Assembly (NCBI GenBank): GCA_945907045.1
Contig: CAMDSH010000007.1
Span: 1-64,000 of the forward strand
Reading direction: 5' to 3'
Length of the DNA: 64,000 bases
DNA from: Rhizobium sp. Q54
GTDB lineage: Bacteria; Pseudomonadota; Alphaproteobacteria; Rhizobiales; Xanthobacteraceae
In this document: positions 9,259 through 17,917 of the stretch, one piece after another
How the letters are laid out: each line of letters opens with the position of its first letter
How positions within the stretch are numbered: position 1 is the stretch's first letter
Notes under the pieces: generated by a model
Told to the model about the DNA's origin: nothing
Database searches by the model: none
The model's input: the letters and a program-made list of their open reading frames with translations, nothing else
Position numbers and translations under genes: made by a program

Positions 9259-10043
9259 GCCAGCCCGACCTGCGAAACGTCGTGTTCCCTTCGCTTTCGG
9301 GGCGTGTCGTCATCATCACCGGCGCGGGGCAAGGCATTGGCCGCGTGTTCGCGAAGGCCTTCGGCATGGCGGGCGCCATCGCGGTGATCGCCGAGCGCAA
9401 CATCGAAAAGGGCGCATCGGTCGCGTCCGAGATCATCGCCGACGGCGGCAAGGCAGTCGCGATCGAGACCGATGTCGCCGATCCGAAATCGATCGAGCGC
9501 ATGGTCGAGGCGATCGACGGGCAATTCGACCGCGTCGATATTCTCGTCAACAACGCCGGAATTTTTTCGACTTTGGAAATGCGCCCGTTCGATAAAATTC
9601 CACTGGAGGAATGGGATCAGGTGCTGCGCGTCAATTTGACCGGGCCGTTTTTGTGCGCGCGCGCCGTGCTGCCCGCCATGCGCCGCGCGAAATGGGGCCG
9701 CATCATCAACATCGCGTCGGGTGCGGTGCGGCTCGGACGGCCGAATTATCTGCATTACATCGCGGCGAAATCGGCGCTGATGGGCATGAGCCTGTCGATG
9801 GCGCGCGAACTGGGCCCCGACAACATCACCGTCAACGCCATTCTGCCGGGCGCGACCTTCACCGAGATCGAGCGCAAAACGGTCACGCCCGAACAGAAAG
9901 TGAAGATCGTTTCCATGCAATGCGTGCCGCGCCCTGAAACCCCGGAAGATCTGGTCGGCGCGGTGTTGTTTCTGGCGTCGGACGCGTCTGCATTTGTCAC
10001 CGGGCAGAGTATAAATCTCGACGGCGGCGTGACGGGATCGTGA
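9255..10043 (+). CDS. Short-chain dehydrogenase/reductase (SDR)
   Basis: NAD(P)-dependent oxidoreductase, 262 aa, starting at ATG 9255, which overlaps the previous stop as ATGA. The cofactor motif VVIITGAGQGIGRVFAKAF is near residue 17, NNAG is present, and the catalytic pair is intact in YIAAKSA. The C-terminus FVTGQSINLDGGV is typical of FabG-like SDRs. It is coupled at its end by a GTGA overlap to the enoyl-CoA hydratase gene, consistent with oxidation of a hydroxyacyl or alicyclic alcohol in the same route. Confidence 0.92.
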   Translation: MSQPDLRNVVFPSLSGRVVIITGAGQGIGRVFAKAFGMAGAIAVIAERNIEKGASVASEIIADGGKAVAIETDVADPKSIERMVEAIDGQFDRVDILVNNAGIFSTLEMRPFDKIPLEEWDQVLRVNLTGPFLCARAVLPAMRRAKWGRIINIASGAVRLGRPNYLHYIAAKSALMGMSLSMARELGPDNITVNAILPGATFTEIERKTVTPEQKVKIVSMQCVPRPETPEDLVGAVLFLASDASAFVTGQSINLDGGVTGS

Positions 10044-10840
10044 GCATGAACGACACTTCCATCCTCGTCGACAAGCGCGCGGGTTATCGCGTCATCACGC
10101 TCAATCGCCCCGACCGGCTGAATGCCTTCAACGAAGCGATGCATCTTGCGCTGCGCGCCGCGCTCGACGATGCCGGGAGAGACGAGAGCTGCCGCGCGCT
10201 GCTGATTACCGGCGCGGGCCGCGGATTCTGCACCGGGCAAGACCTCAACGACCGGCTGGCGAAGCCGGGCGAGCAGGTCGTGCTCGGCGGCACGCTGGAG
10301 CAGTTTTACAATCCGCTGGTGCGAAAAATTCGCTCCCTCCCGTTTCCTGTCGTCGCAGCGGTAAACGGCGTCGCCGCCGGCGCGGGCTGCAACATCGCGC
10401 TCGCTTGCGACATCGTGATCGCCGCGCGCTCGGCGAGTTTTCTTCAAGCCTTCGCACGCGTCGGGTTGATACCGGATTCCGGCGGAACCTGGATATTGCC
10501 GCGCCTTGTCGGCATGGCGCGTGCACGCGGCCTCGCGTTGCTGGCCGAGCCGCTCCCCGCCGACAAGGCTGAAAGCTGGGGGCTGATCTGGAAAGCAGTC
10601 GACGACGCCGCGCTGATGAGCGAGGCGGAAAAACTTTGCCTGCATTTTGCCGGCGCGCCGACGCAAGGACTGGCGCTGATCAAGCGCGCGCTCGATGCAG
10701 CGATGACCAACGGTCTCGATGCACAGCTCGATCTAGAACGCGACTCCCAGCGCGCGGCGAGCCTGACGCCGGATTACGCCGAGGGCGTGCGCGCCTTCAT
10801 GGAAAAGCGCAAGCCGAACTTCACCGGACGCAAATCGTGA
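10040..10840 (+). CDS. Enoyl-CoA hydratase/isomerase family protein
   Basis: Crotonase-fold enzyme, 266 aa from GTG 10040 (an ATG two codons later at 10046 is also possible). Family marks are VITLNRPDRLNAFNEAMH near the start, the oxyanion-hole segment ITGAGRGFCTGQDLNDR, and VAAVNGVAAGAGCNIALACDIVIAA. It resembles PaaG/PaaB-type ring isomerases in length and in FCTGQDL. The gene overlaps its neighbours on both sides, so it belongs to the same transcript as the SDR and ACMSD-like genes, pointing to a CoA-thioester step. Confidence 0.92.
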   Translation: MSMNDTSILVDKRAGYRVITLNRPDRLNAFNEAMHLALRAALDDAGRDESCRALLITGAGRGFCTGQDLNDRLAKPGEQVVLGGTLEQFYNPLVRKIRSLPFPVVAAVNGVAAGAGCNIALACDIVIAARSASFLQAFARVGLIPDSGGTWILPRLVGMARARGLALLAEPLPADKAESWGLIWKAVDDAALMSEAEKLCLHFAGAPTQGLALIKRALDAAMTNGLDAQLDLERDSQRAASLTPDYAEGVRAFMEKRKPNFTGRKS

Positions 10841-11841
10841 CGTTTCCGGCGATCGATATTCACACGCACATCGTGCCGGCGGATATTCCTGCTTACGCGG
10901 GAAAACACGGCGGCAAGCAATGGCCGCAGATGTGCGAAGCGCACGACTGCCACCACAAAAGCGTAATGATCGACGGCAAGAATTTCCGCACCGTCACGGA
11001 TGAGTGCTGGGACATCGAACGCCGCACCGAAGTCATGACGCGCATGGGCATCGCGCGGCAGGTGCTCTCGCCGATGCCGGAACTGCTGTCGTACTGGATG
11101 CCGCTCGAAGATGCGTTGGCGCTCGGACGCCACGTCAACGGCGCGATCGCGGACATGGTCGCGCGCGCGCCGGATAAATTCGCCGGCCTCGGCACCGTGC
11201 CGATGCAGGACCCCGATGTGGCGGCGCGCGAGCTTGAGCGCGTGATGAAGGACGGTTTCCGCGGCGTCGAGGTGGGAAGCAACATCAACGGCGTCGCGCT
11301 CGGCGATCCGCGCTTCGAGGTCTTCTTCGCCGCGGCGGAAGAACTCGGCGCCGCCATCTTCGTGCACGCGCTGCACCCGGCGGGAAAGGAGCGCATCGTT
11401 GGCCCGCCGGGACTGATGACCTTCATCGGTTTCCCGATGGACACCGCATTCGCCATCGCCTCATTAATGACTGGCGGCGTCATCACGCGGCATCCGCGCC
11501 TGCGTCTGGCGTTTAGTCATGGCGGCGGCGCATTTGCGTCGATCCTGCCACGGCTGGCGCACGGCTGGAGCATCAAGCCGGAATTCGCCGCGCTGATCGG
11601 CGCTTCGCCATTCGAGCAGGCGCGCAAATTGTTTTACGACACGCTGGTTTACGATCCCGCCACGCTGCGCTTTCTGATCGAGCGCTTCGGGGTGAGCCAG
11701 CTTTGCGTCGGCACGGATTTCCCGTTCGAGGTGTATGAGCGCAAGCCGATTGAGGCGATTGCATCGCTGAAGTTGAACGATAGCGACATCAAGGCGCTGC
11801 ATCACGACAACGCCATACGCTTTCTGGGCGGGAATATCTGA
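10837..11841 (+). CDS. ACMSD-like amidohydrolase (muconate-semialdehyde decarboxylase family)
   Basis: Metal-dependent decarboxylase of the amidohydrolase superfamily, 334 aa, GTG start at 10837 overlapping the previous stop. Resemblance to 2-amino-3-carboxymuconate-6-semialdehyde decarboxylase is detailed: DIHTHIVP (metal HxH), IDGKNFRTVTDECWD, MPELLSYW, GLGTVPMQDP, FSHGGGAF, HGWSIKPE and CVGTDFPF (catalytic Asp). This is closer than to generic amidohydrolases. It is immediately followed (1-bp overlap) by an extradiol-type dioxygenase, the enzyme class that makes such semialdehydes. Exact substrate (amino- or hydroxy-muconate) is not determined. Confidence 0.9.
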   Translation: MTFPAIDIHTHIVPADIPAYAGKHGGKQWPQMCEAHDCHHKSVMIDGKNFRTVTDECWDIERRTEVMTRMGIARQVLSPMPELLSYWMPLEDALALGRHVNGAIADMVARAPDKFAGLGTVPMQDPDVAARELERVMKDGFRGVEVGSNINGVALGDPRFEVFFAAAEELGAAIFVHALHPAGKERIVGPPGLMTFIGFPMDTAFAIASLMTGGVITRHPRLRLAFSHGGGAFASILPRLAHGWSIKPEFAALIGASPFEQARKLFYDTLVYDPATLRFLIERFGVSQLCVGTDFPFEVYERKPIEAIASLKLNDSDIKALHHDNAIRFLGGNI

Positions 11842-12752
11842 TGCCAAACGCCAGCGTGCGGGCGCTGCGCAGCGTCGAAATCGGCGTTACCGACATGGCA
11901 AAGGCGTTGCGCTTCTACACCAATGTCTGGAATCTCTCGGCCGTCGCAGAAATTAACGGCGTGCATTATCTGCGCGGCACGGGCGCATTTCATCACATCC
12001 TCGCGCTGCGTCCGATGAGCGAGATAGCGCTCATCCGCATGACGTTCGACGCTACCGACCGCGCCACTGTCGATGCGCTGCATGCGCAAATAAAATCACA
12101 CGGGCTTTCATCCATCGAGTCGCCCGCCTTGCTCAAGCAGCCGCACGGAGATTACGGTTTCGGTTTCAGAGACGCGGAAGGGCGCAACATCGCGGTGGTC
12201 TGCGGCGTGAAGGATCACGCCGATGCCGCCGACAAACCCGACCGGCCACGCAAGCTCTCGCACATCAATCTCAACACCGGCGACAATGACGCGAGCTTCG
12301 CGTGTTTCCAGGCGCTCGGCTTCAAGCTATCCGACCACACAAACAAATTCCGCTTCCTGCGCTGCAATGCCGATCATCACAGCATCGTGCTGGCGTTCGG
12401 CGGCGGGCCGACGCTCAATCACATCGCGTTCGAAATGCCGGATCTCGATTCGGTGATGCGCGGCGCGGGCCGCATGCGCGACCACGGCCACGGCATCGAA
12501 TGGGGGCCGGGGCGGCATGGACCGGGACACAACGTGTTCTGCTATTTCGTCGGGCCGGAGGAAATCCCGATCGAATATACCGGCGAGATGCAGCAGGTGG
12601 ATGATGGCTACCGCACCGGCAAGCCGGAAGACTGGAAGTGGCCGCCGCGCCGCGTAGACCGCTGGGGCGTCAGCGATCCGCCGAGCGAGCGCGTGCATAA
12701 AGCCGGATTGCTGTATCGTTTCACGCCGGACGGCTGGCGCATTCACGGCTGA
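11841..12752 (+). CDS. Two-domain VOC protein, extradiol (catechol 2,3-) dioxygenase type
   Basis: Type I extradiol ring-cleavage dioxygenase family, 303 aa with two glyoxalase-fold modules (about residues 8-125 and 137-255). The C-terminal module keeps the 2-His-1-Glu iron triad: H141 in KLSHINLNT, H194 in LNHIAFEMP and E245 in IPIEYTGE. A long basic/aromatic tail after residue 255 is common in this branch. ATG 11841 overlaps the ACMSD-like stop. Ring cleavage followed by the ACMSD-like decarboxylase would form a meta-cleavage module; substrate identity is inference. Confidence 0.9.
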   Translation: MPNASVRALRSVEIGVTDMAKALRFYTNVWNLSAVAEINGVHYLRGTGAFHHILALRPMSEIALIRMTFDATDRATVDALHAQIKSHGLSSIESPALLKQPHGDYGFGFRDAEGRNIAVVCGVKDHADAADKPDRPRKLSHINLNTGDNDASFACFQALGFKLSDHTNKFRFLRCNADHHSIVLAFGGGPTLNHIAFEMPDLDSVMRGAGRMRDHGHGIEWGPGRHGPGHNVFCYFVGPEEIPIEYTGEMQQVDDGYRTGKPEDWKWPPRRVDRWGVSDPPSERVHKAGLLYRFTPDGWRIHG

Positions 12753-12763
12753 AGGAGAATTTC

Positions 12764-13576
12764 GTGGCTGACAAATCGCTCCGCATCGGGCTTGCCGGAT
12801 TGGGCGCTGTCGGCGCCGAAATGGCGCGCCGTCTCGCTGCCGGAATTCCCGGCCTCGTGCTCGCCGCCGTTTCCATGCGCGACCTGGAAAAAGCCCGCCG
12901 CGTGTTGCCGGACATCGGGGCTAAGATTGCCGTTCGCAAGCCAACGGAACTCGCGGACGATTGCGACGTCGTGGTCGAATGCCTGCCGCCGCCATTATTT
13001 CGTGACGTTGCCATCAGCGCCATCGATAAAGCGCGCATCTTCATGCCGCTCTCGGTCGGGCAATTGCTGGAAAACTGGGATCTGGTCGAGCGCGCCAAGG
13101 CGAAAGGCGCGCGCATTCTCGTCCCCACCGGCGGGCTGATCGGCTTCGACGCCGTGCGCGCGGCTGCGGAAGGCACCATCCGCTCGGTCAACATGGTGAC
13201 GCGCAAGCCGCCGAACGGGCTCGACGGCGCGCCTTATTTGGTTGAGCGCGGCATTTCGCTCGCCAGTCTCGACAAGCCGATGAAGGTGTTCGACGGAACC
13301 GCGCGCGAGGGCGCCAAAGGTTTTCCCGCCAACGTCAATGTCGCGGCGGCGCTCAGCCTCGCCGGCATCGGGCCGGACAAGACGCATCTCGAAATCTGGG
13401 CCGATCCCGCGCTCAAGCTCAACACGCACCGCATCGAGGTGGACGCCGACACCGCGCGTTTTTCGATGTCGATCGAGAACGTGCCGTCGGAGAATCCGCG
13501 CACCGGAAAAATCGTCGCGCTGTCGGCCATTGCGACATTGCGCGGCCTTGTGGCCACGCTGAAGGTGGGGACATAA
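12764..13576 (+). CDS. L-aspartate dehydrogenase-like protein (NadX/DUF108 family)
   Basis: NAD(P)-dependent dehydrogenase of the aspartate dehydrogenase family, 270 aa, GTG start with GAAGGAG ahead. The Rossmann motif IGLAGLGAVGAEMA is at the N-terminus; family signatures are LVPTGGLIGFDAVRAA, FPANVNVAAALSLAG and the C-terminal SENPRTGKIVALSA. Classical NadX supplies iminoaspartate for quinolinate and NAD synthesis with nadA and nadC; here nadA is absent and nadC lies 3.5 kb downstream. It may instead act on an amino or imino intermediate of the ring-cleavage route just upstream. Confidence 0.85.
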   Translation: MADKSLRIGLAGLGAVGAEMARRLAAGIPGLVLAAVSMRDLEKARRVLPDIGAKIAVRKPTELADDCDVVVECLPPPLFRDVAISAIDKARIFMPLSVGQLLENWDLVERAKAKGARILVPTGGLIGFDAVRAAAEGTIRSVNMVTRKPPNGLDGAPYLVERGISLASLDKPMKVFDGTAREGAKGFPANVNVAAALSLAGIGPDKTHLEIWADPALKLNTHRIEVDADTARFSMSIENVPSENPRTGKIVALSAIATLRGLVATLKVGT

Positions 13577-13631
13577 TACGCGCCGGTAAACACAAGGACG
13601 GCCGCACCCGTCATAAAAAAGGTTGAACCCA

Positions 13632-14630
13632 ATGTCGCAGTTTTTGTCGCGTTCCAGCACACCCGTTCTCCCGCGTTTCTGTTTTGCCGCCCTCGCCGCC
13701 GGCGCACTGCTCGCGTCGCCCGTGCGCGCCGAGGAAATTTCCGTCACCCAATGGGGCCAGAGCCTTTACGGCGCGCCGTTCGCCGTCGGCATGGACAAGG
13801 GCCTGTTCAAGAAGGCCGGCATCGACATCACCGGCATCATCGGCTCGGCCGGCGGCGGCACCACCGTGCGCAACATTCTCGCCAGCGCGACGCCGTATGG
13901 CGAAGTCGCGTTGCCGGCGGCGCTCGCGGCCGCGCGCGAAGGACTCGATCTCGTCATGGTCAATGTCGGCACGCGCACCATCGCCGAGTCGACGCTGGTG
14001 ACGATGCCGAATTCCGACATCAAGTCGATCAACGACCTGATCGGCAAAAAGGTGGCTATCACCTCGCCGAAATCCTCCTCGGAAATGATTTTCCTGATGG
14101 TGGTCAAGGCGAAGAACATCGATGCCGCGCAGATCACGCGCGTTGCCGCCGGCGGCTATCCGCCCGCGCTCACCATGCTGGAACAGGGCGCCGTTTCCGC
14201 CGCGGCATTGATCGAGCCGCTCTCGATCATCCGCAAGGACCGCTATCGCACCGTGCTGGCGGCGAAGGACGTGCTGCCGCCGATGACGACTTCGGTCGGC
14301 ATCACCACGCGCGATTTTGCCAAAGCCAATCCCGACAAGCTGCGCGCCATCATCGCCGGCCGGCGCGCCGCGGTGGAAGCGATCTACGCCAATCCGGCCG
14401 AGACGGCCGCCATCTTGCAGAAGATGTGGAATTTCGATCCGGCGATCGCGAAGGAGGCCGTCAATAACATGATCGGCCCGAAAATGTGGAGCCTCGGCGA
14501 TTTCAATCTCGCCGAGCTGGAGCGCACCGCCGATGGGTTGCGCCTGATCGGCGAACTCAAGGAAAGCGTCGACTGGAACAAGCTGGTCGATCAGTCCTTC
14601 CTGCCCAAGGACCTGCAACGCAAACTGTAA
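13632..14630 (+). CDS. NMT1/SsuA-type ABC substrate-binding protein
   Basis: Periplasmic receptor of the nitrate/sulfonate/thiamine-precursor family, 332 aa, starting at ATG 13632 with AAAAGG about 10 bp ahead. A signal peptide (ALAAGALLASPVRAEE) precedes EISVTQWGQSLYGAPFAVGMDKGLFKKAGID, the typical first lobe. LVTMPNSDIKSINDLIGKKVAITSP is the second landmark. It heads a four-gene importer with an ATPase and two permeases. The family takes up sulfonates, pyrimidine precursors, phthalates and similar anions; the ligand here is unknown. Confidence 0.9.
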   Translation: MSQFLSRSSTPVLPRFCFAALAAGALLASPVRAEEISVTQWGQSLYGAPFAVGMDKGLFKKAGIDITGIIGSAGGGTTVRNILASATPYGEVALPAALAAAREGLDLVMVNVGTRTIAESTLVTMPNSDIKSINDLIGKKVAITSPKSSSEMIFLMVVKAKNIDAAQITRVAAGGYPPALTMLEQGAVSAAALIEPLSIIRKDRYRTVLAAKDVLPPMTTSVGITTRDFAKANPDKLRAIIAGRRAAVEAIYANPAETAAILQKMWNFDPAIAKEAVNNMIGPKMWSLGDFNLAELERTADGLRLIGELKESVDWNKLVDQSFLPKDLQRKL

Positions 14631-14657
14631 CGGTTACGCCGTGACGGTCAGTTCGTG

Positions 14658-15503
14658 ATGGCCTTTGCGCCGGCAGGCAACGCGTCTTCGCCCCCGCCGG
14701 GCGAGGGCGTGGTGCATGCGCGTCTGACCGGCGTCTCGCGCTTCTTCGATCTTCCCTCCGGCGCGAAGCTGCATGCGCTCGGGCCCATCGACCTCGACAT
14801 CAAGCGCGGCGAATTCTTCGGCGTGGTCGGCCCATCGGGTTGCGGCAAGTCCACGCTGCTCGATGTGCTGGCGGGATTGATCTCACCCACCGATGGCGAA
14901 GTCTGGTTCGAGGACAAGCGCGTGACCGACGTGCCGGACGGCGTCGGCGTCGTGTTCCAGGAAGACGCCGCGTTTCCCTGGCTCACCGTGCGCGACAACG
15001 TCGCATTCGGCTTGCGGCGGGCGGGCTTCGATGCCGCCGAGACCAAGCGGCGGGTGGACTACGCCGTCGGTTTCATGGGGCTGAACGATTTCGCCGGCAC
15101 CTATCCGGCGCAGCTTTCGGGCGGCATGCGGCAGCGCGTGTGCATCGCGCGCACGCTGGTTTTGCAACCACGCCTCATTCTGCTGGATGAGCCGTTCGGC
15201 GCGCTCGACCAGCAGACGCGCCTGCTGATGGGCGACGAATTGTTGCGGCTGTGGCGGGAGACCAATGCCACCGTTCTGCTCATTACCCACGCGCTCGATG
15301 AGGCCGCGATGCTTTCCGACCGCGTTGGCGTGATGTCGGCGCGGCCCGGCACGTTCATCGATTTCGTCGAGACCAAATGGCCGCGCGAGCGCGACAGCCG
15401 CATTGTCTCCGATCCGCGCTTCGGCGGCATCACCGCGCGTCTATGGGAGAAATTGCGGGTCGAGTCGCTCAAGATCATGGGCACGCAAGCGGGGCACAAA
15501 TGA
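14658..15503 (+). CDS. SsuB/TauB-type ABC importer ATPase
   Basis: Cytoplasmic ATPase, 281 aa, beginning at ATG 14658 (a GTG one codon earlier is equivalent). Walker A GPSGCGKSTLLDVLAG, signature LSGGMRQRVCIARTLV and Walker B RLILLDEPFGALDQQTR are intact; the switch His is in LLITHALDEAAML. The motif VVFQEDAAFPWLTVRDNVAFGL is typical of the nitrate/sulfonate/taurine class. It overlaps the first permease gene by 4 bp. Confidence 0.93.
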   Translation: MAFAPAGNASSPPPGEGVVHARLTGVSRFFDLPSGAKLHALGPIDLDIKRGEFFGVVGPSGCGKSTLLDVLAGLISPTDGEVWFEDKRVTDVPDGVGVVFQEDAAFPWLTVRDNVAFGLRRAGFDAAETKRRVDYAVGFMGLNDFAGTYPAQLSGGMRQRVCIARTLVLQPRLILLDEPFGALDQQTRLLMGDELLRLWRETNATVLLITHALDEAAMLSDRVGVMSARPGTFIDFVETKWPRERDSRIVSDPRFGGITARLWEKLRVESLKIMGTQAGHK

Positions 15504-16252
15504 TAACCCGCGAGGGCTGGATCCGCTTCGGTGTCGTCGCAGCTCTTGTCGCCGCCTTCGAGGCGGCGTGCCGCTTCGGCTTTATTCCGCGCACCGTCGT
15601 GATCGCGCCCACCGAAATGGTGGTGAGCCTGTGGCGGCTGATCGAGAGCGGCGAGTACAACGACGATATTTTATCCACGCTGCGAAACGTGCTGGCGTCG
15701 TCGCTGCTGGCGGTCGGACTTGGCTTCATGACCGGGGTTCTGATTCATGCGCTGCCGCGCCTGCGCGCCGCCATCGAACCGCTGCTGGCGAGCTACTACG
15801 CCATTCCGACCTTCATGTTCTATCCGGTGTTCATCGTCGTGTTCGGCGTCGGCGACCGCGCGATCATCGCCATCGCCGTTCTGCTCTCCATCGTCGCGAT
15901 GATCACCAGCACCTTGACCGGTCTCGATCGCATTCCGCGCGTGCTGCGCAAGACCGCGCGCATCTACCGCATGAATCTGCCCGCGCGCGCGCTGCTGATC
16001 GATCTTCCGGCCGCGGCGCCATATCTCTTCACCGGCATCAAGCTCTCGTTCGCCTATGCCTTCATCGGCGTTATCGCGTCCGAGTTCATTTTGTCCGGCG
16101 CCGGTATCGGCTACTCGATTGCCTACACCTATAACAACTTCAACAACCGCAACATGTACGGCCTGATGCTGCTGGTCATCCTGGTGGCGACAATCGCAAA
16201 CACAGCGCTCGACATGATCGACCGCCGCCTGCAGACGCGGCTGCGGCGGTGA
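15500..16252 (+). CDS. SsuC-type ABC importer permease (first of two)
   Basis: Inner-membrane permease, 250 aa, starting ATG 15500 overlapping the ATPase stop. About six hydrophobic helices and the EAA-like loop (LPAAAPYLFTGIKLSFAYAFIG) mark it as a BPD-transport permease of the SsuC/TauC class. N-terminal segment LWRLIESGEYNDDILSTLRNVLASSLLAVGLG is typical. A second, different permease follows after 4 bp, so the channel is probably a heterodimer rather than the homodimer usual in SsuABC systems. Confidence 0.9.
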   Translation: MITREGWIRFGVVAALVAAFEAACRFGFIPRTVVIAPTEMVVSLWRLIESGEYNDDILSTLRNVLASSLLAVGLGFMTGVLIHALPRLRAAIEPLLASYYAIPTFMFYPVFIVVFGVGDRAIIAIAVLLSIVAMITSTLTGLDRIPRVLRKTARIYRMNLPARALLIDLPAAAPYLFTGIKLSFAYAFIGVIASEFILSGAGIGYSIAYTYNNFNNRNMYGLMLLVILVATIANTALDMIDRRLQTRLRR

Positions 16253-16256
16253 TGAC

Positions 16257-16985
16257 ATGAAACGAAGCGGCGATTTTATTTTTCTTCTGATCGGCTTGCT
16301 GCTCGTCTGGCAGGGGCTGCACTGGCTCGCCGGCGACATCGCGCTTACCTCGCCGGCGCAAACATTCGCGCATCTCGGCAAGCTGCTCGCCACCGCGCGG
16401 TTCTGGGAGCACGTCACGGAAACCGCGCGCGCGTTTTCATTCGCAGTGCTGATTTCGTTGATCGGCGGCGTCGGGCTTGGCGCGCTGCTCGGGATCAATC
16501 GCACGTCCGGCACGGTATCGGAACCGATTCTGATCGCGCTCTATTCGCTTCCCAAAGTGACGCTCTATCCGCTGGTGCTGCTGTGCTTCGGCCTCGGCAT
16601 CTCCGCCAAGGTCGCGTTCGGCGCCATGCATGGGCTGATTCCGGTCGCTATCTTCACGATGAAGGCGATCATGCAGATCAAGCCGGTATTCTGGCGCACC
16701 GCTCACGCCATGCGCCTCACGCCGCGGCAGATGGCGATGACGGTGGCGCTGCCCGCCGTGTTGCCTGAAGTGATGTCCGGCGCGCGGCTCGGCTTCTCGC
16801 TCACGCTGCTTGGCGTGCTGATCGGCGAGATGTTCGCCTCGCAGCGCGGCCTCGGCTTCATGATCACCGCCGCGATGGGCCTCGGCGATATCGCGACCAT
16901 CATGGCGGTCGCGGTGTTTCTCTCGATCTTCGCGGTCGGCTCGAACGCGCTGCTGCTGATGGTGGACCGCGCCGCGCCACGCTGA
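16257..16985 (+). CDS. SsuC-type ABC importer permease (second of two)
   Basis: Inner-membrane permease, 242 aa, with six predicted helices. The segment TARFWEHVTETARAFSFAVLISLIGGVGLGALLG and the EAA-like loop VALPAVLPEVMSGARLGFSLTLLG place it in the same class as the preceding permease, but the two are only distantly alike. It ends the importer operon; a 12-bp palindrome begins 7 bp after its stop codon, so a new transcription unit probably starts there. Confidence 0.9.
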   Translation: MKRSGDFIFLLIGLLLVWQGLHWLAGDIALTSPAQTFAHLGKLLATARFWEHVTETARAFSFAVLISLIGGVGLGALLGINRTSGTVSEPILIALYSLPKVTLYPLVLLCFGLGISAKVAFGAMHGLIPVAIFTMKAIMQIKPVFWRTAHAMRLTPRQMAMTVALPAVLPEVMSGARLGFSLTLLGVLIGEMFASQRGLGFMITAAMGLGDIATIMAVAVFLSIFAVGSNALLLMVDRAAPR

Positions 16986-16991
16986 AAATCA

Positions 16992-17003
16992 TTTGTATGC
17001 AAA
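16992..17003. promoter_or_regulatory. 12-bp palindromic operator candidate TTTGTATGCAAA (site 1)
   Basis: The 12-mer TTTGTATGCAAA, with inverted TTTG/CAAA arms, lies 78 bp upstream of nadC. The same 12-mer occurs at 29299-29310 ahead of the second Liv importer, and a close variant occurs at 31798-31809. An exact 12-mer in three promoter regions and nowhere else that I noticed suggests a common repressor (GntR- or MarR-like). Regulator identity is inference. Confidence 0.55.
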
Positions 17004-17080
17004 CGATATTGCCTTCGTAATTCAACGAGATATCATCCTCCAAGCCGCCCCCAATGGCCCGCTGATGTAGGATCGCCGGC

Positions 17081-17914
17081 ATGTTCGACCTCTTCACCGT
17101 CAACAAATTGATCGACCTCTGGCTGGCCGAGGACATCGGCCACGGCGATCTCACGGCGCTGTCGATGATCGACGCCGATGCGCGCGCGGCCTTCCACATG
17201 AACGCGCGCGAGCCGCTCTCGCTCGCCGGCATCGACGTCGCCGCCGCCTGCTTCAAGCGCTACGACCCCACGGTGGAAACCGAGATTGCCGTGCAGGACG
17301 GCACGCGCGTGAAGGCGAAGACGCTGCTGCTGAAAGTGAAAGGCAGCGCACGCAGCCTGCTCACGGTCGAGCGCACGGCACTGAACATCGTGCAGCACCT
17401 CTCCGGCATCGCAACCGAAACCGCGCGCTGGATGGACTTGCTCAAGGGCACCAAGGCGCAACTCATCGACACCCGCAAGACGACGCCCGGCCTTCGCATG
17501 CTGGAGAAGCACGCGGTGACCTGCGGCGGCGGCGCCAATCACCGGCTCGGCCTCGATGGCGGCGTGATGATCAAGGACAACCACATCGCCGTCGCCGGCT
17601 CCATCACCAAGGCCATCGAGCGCGCGCGCAGCCGCGTGCCGGGCCTCATCAAGATCGAATGCGAATGCGACCGGCTCGAACAGGTGCATGAGGCGGTGGC
17701 GGCGAAAGCCGACATCATCATGCTCGACAACATGACGCTCGACGCGATGCGCGAGGCGGTGAAATTCGTCGCCGGGCGAATTCCGCTGGAAGCTTCCGGC
17801 GGCGTGAAGATCGACACTGTGCGCGCCATCGCCGAAACCGGCGTCGATTACATCTCGTCGAGCAAGATGATCCAGTCCTCGCCCGCGGTCGATATCGGGT
17901 TGGACGAGGCGTAA
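17081..17914 (+). CDS. nadC: Nicotinate-nucleotide pyrophosphorylase (quinolinate phosphoribosyltransferase)
   Basis: Type II phosphoribosyltransferase making nicotinate mononucleotide from quinolinate and PRPP, 277 aa. Diagnostic segments are present: LAEDIGHGDLT, ERTALNIVQHLSGIAT, DTRKTTPGLR (quinolinate-binding basic residues), HRLGLDGGVMIKDNH, IECEC and LEASGGV. The match to NadC motifs makes the related ModD less likely. It is unusual in being the first gene of a molybdenum hydroxylase operon, 3 bp ahead of the FAD subunit, with no nadA or nadB nearby. This suggests a catabolic or quinolinate-scavenging role beyond routine NAD synthesis. Confidence 0.92.
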   Translation: MFDLFTVNKLIDLWLAEDIGHGDLTALSMIDADARAAFHMNAREPLSLAGIDVAAACFKRYDPTVETEIAVQDGTRVKAKTLLLKVKGSARSLLTVERTALNIVQHLSGIATETARWMDLLKGTKAQLIDTRKTTPGLRMLEKHAVTCGGGANHRLGLDGGVMIKDNHIAVAGSITKAIERARSRVPGLIKIECECDRLEQVHEAVAAKADIIMLDNMTLDAMREAVKFVAGRIPLEASGGVKIDTVRAIAETGVDYISSSKMIQSSPAVDIGLDEA

Positions 17915-17917
17915 GGC

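Noticed and set aside
17081..17914. ModD (molybdenum-locus pyrophosphorylase) in place of NadC
   Set aside because: The neighbouring Mo enzyme made this attractive, but the DTRKTTPGLR, HRLGLDGGVMIKDNH and LEASGGV segments are those of NadC, and no modABC genes are adjacent.
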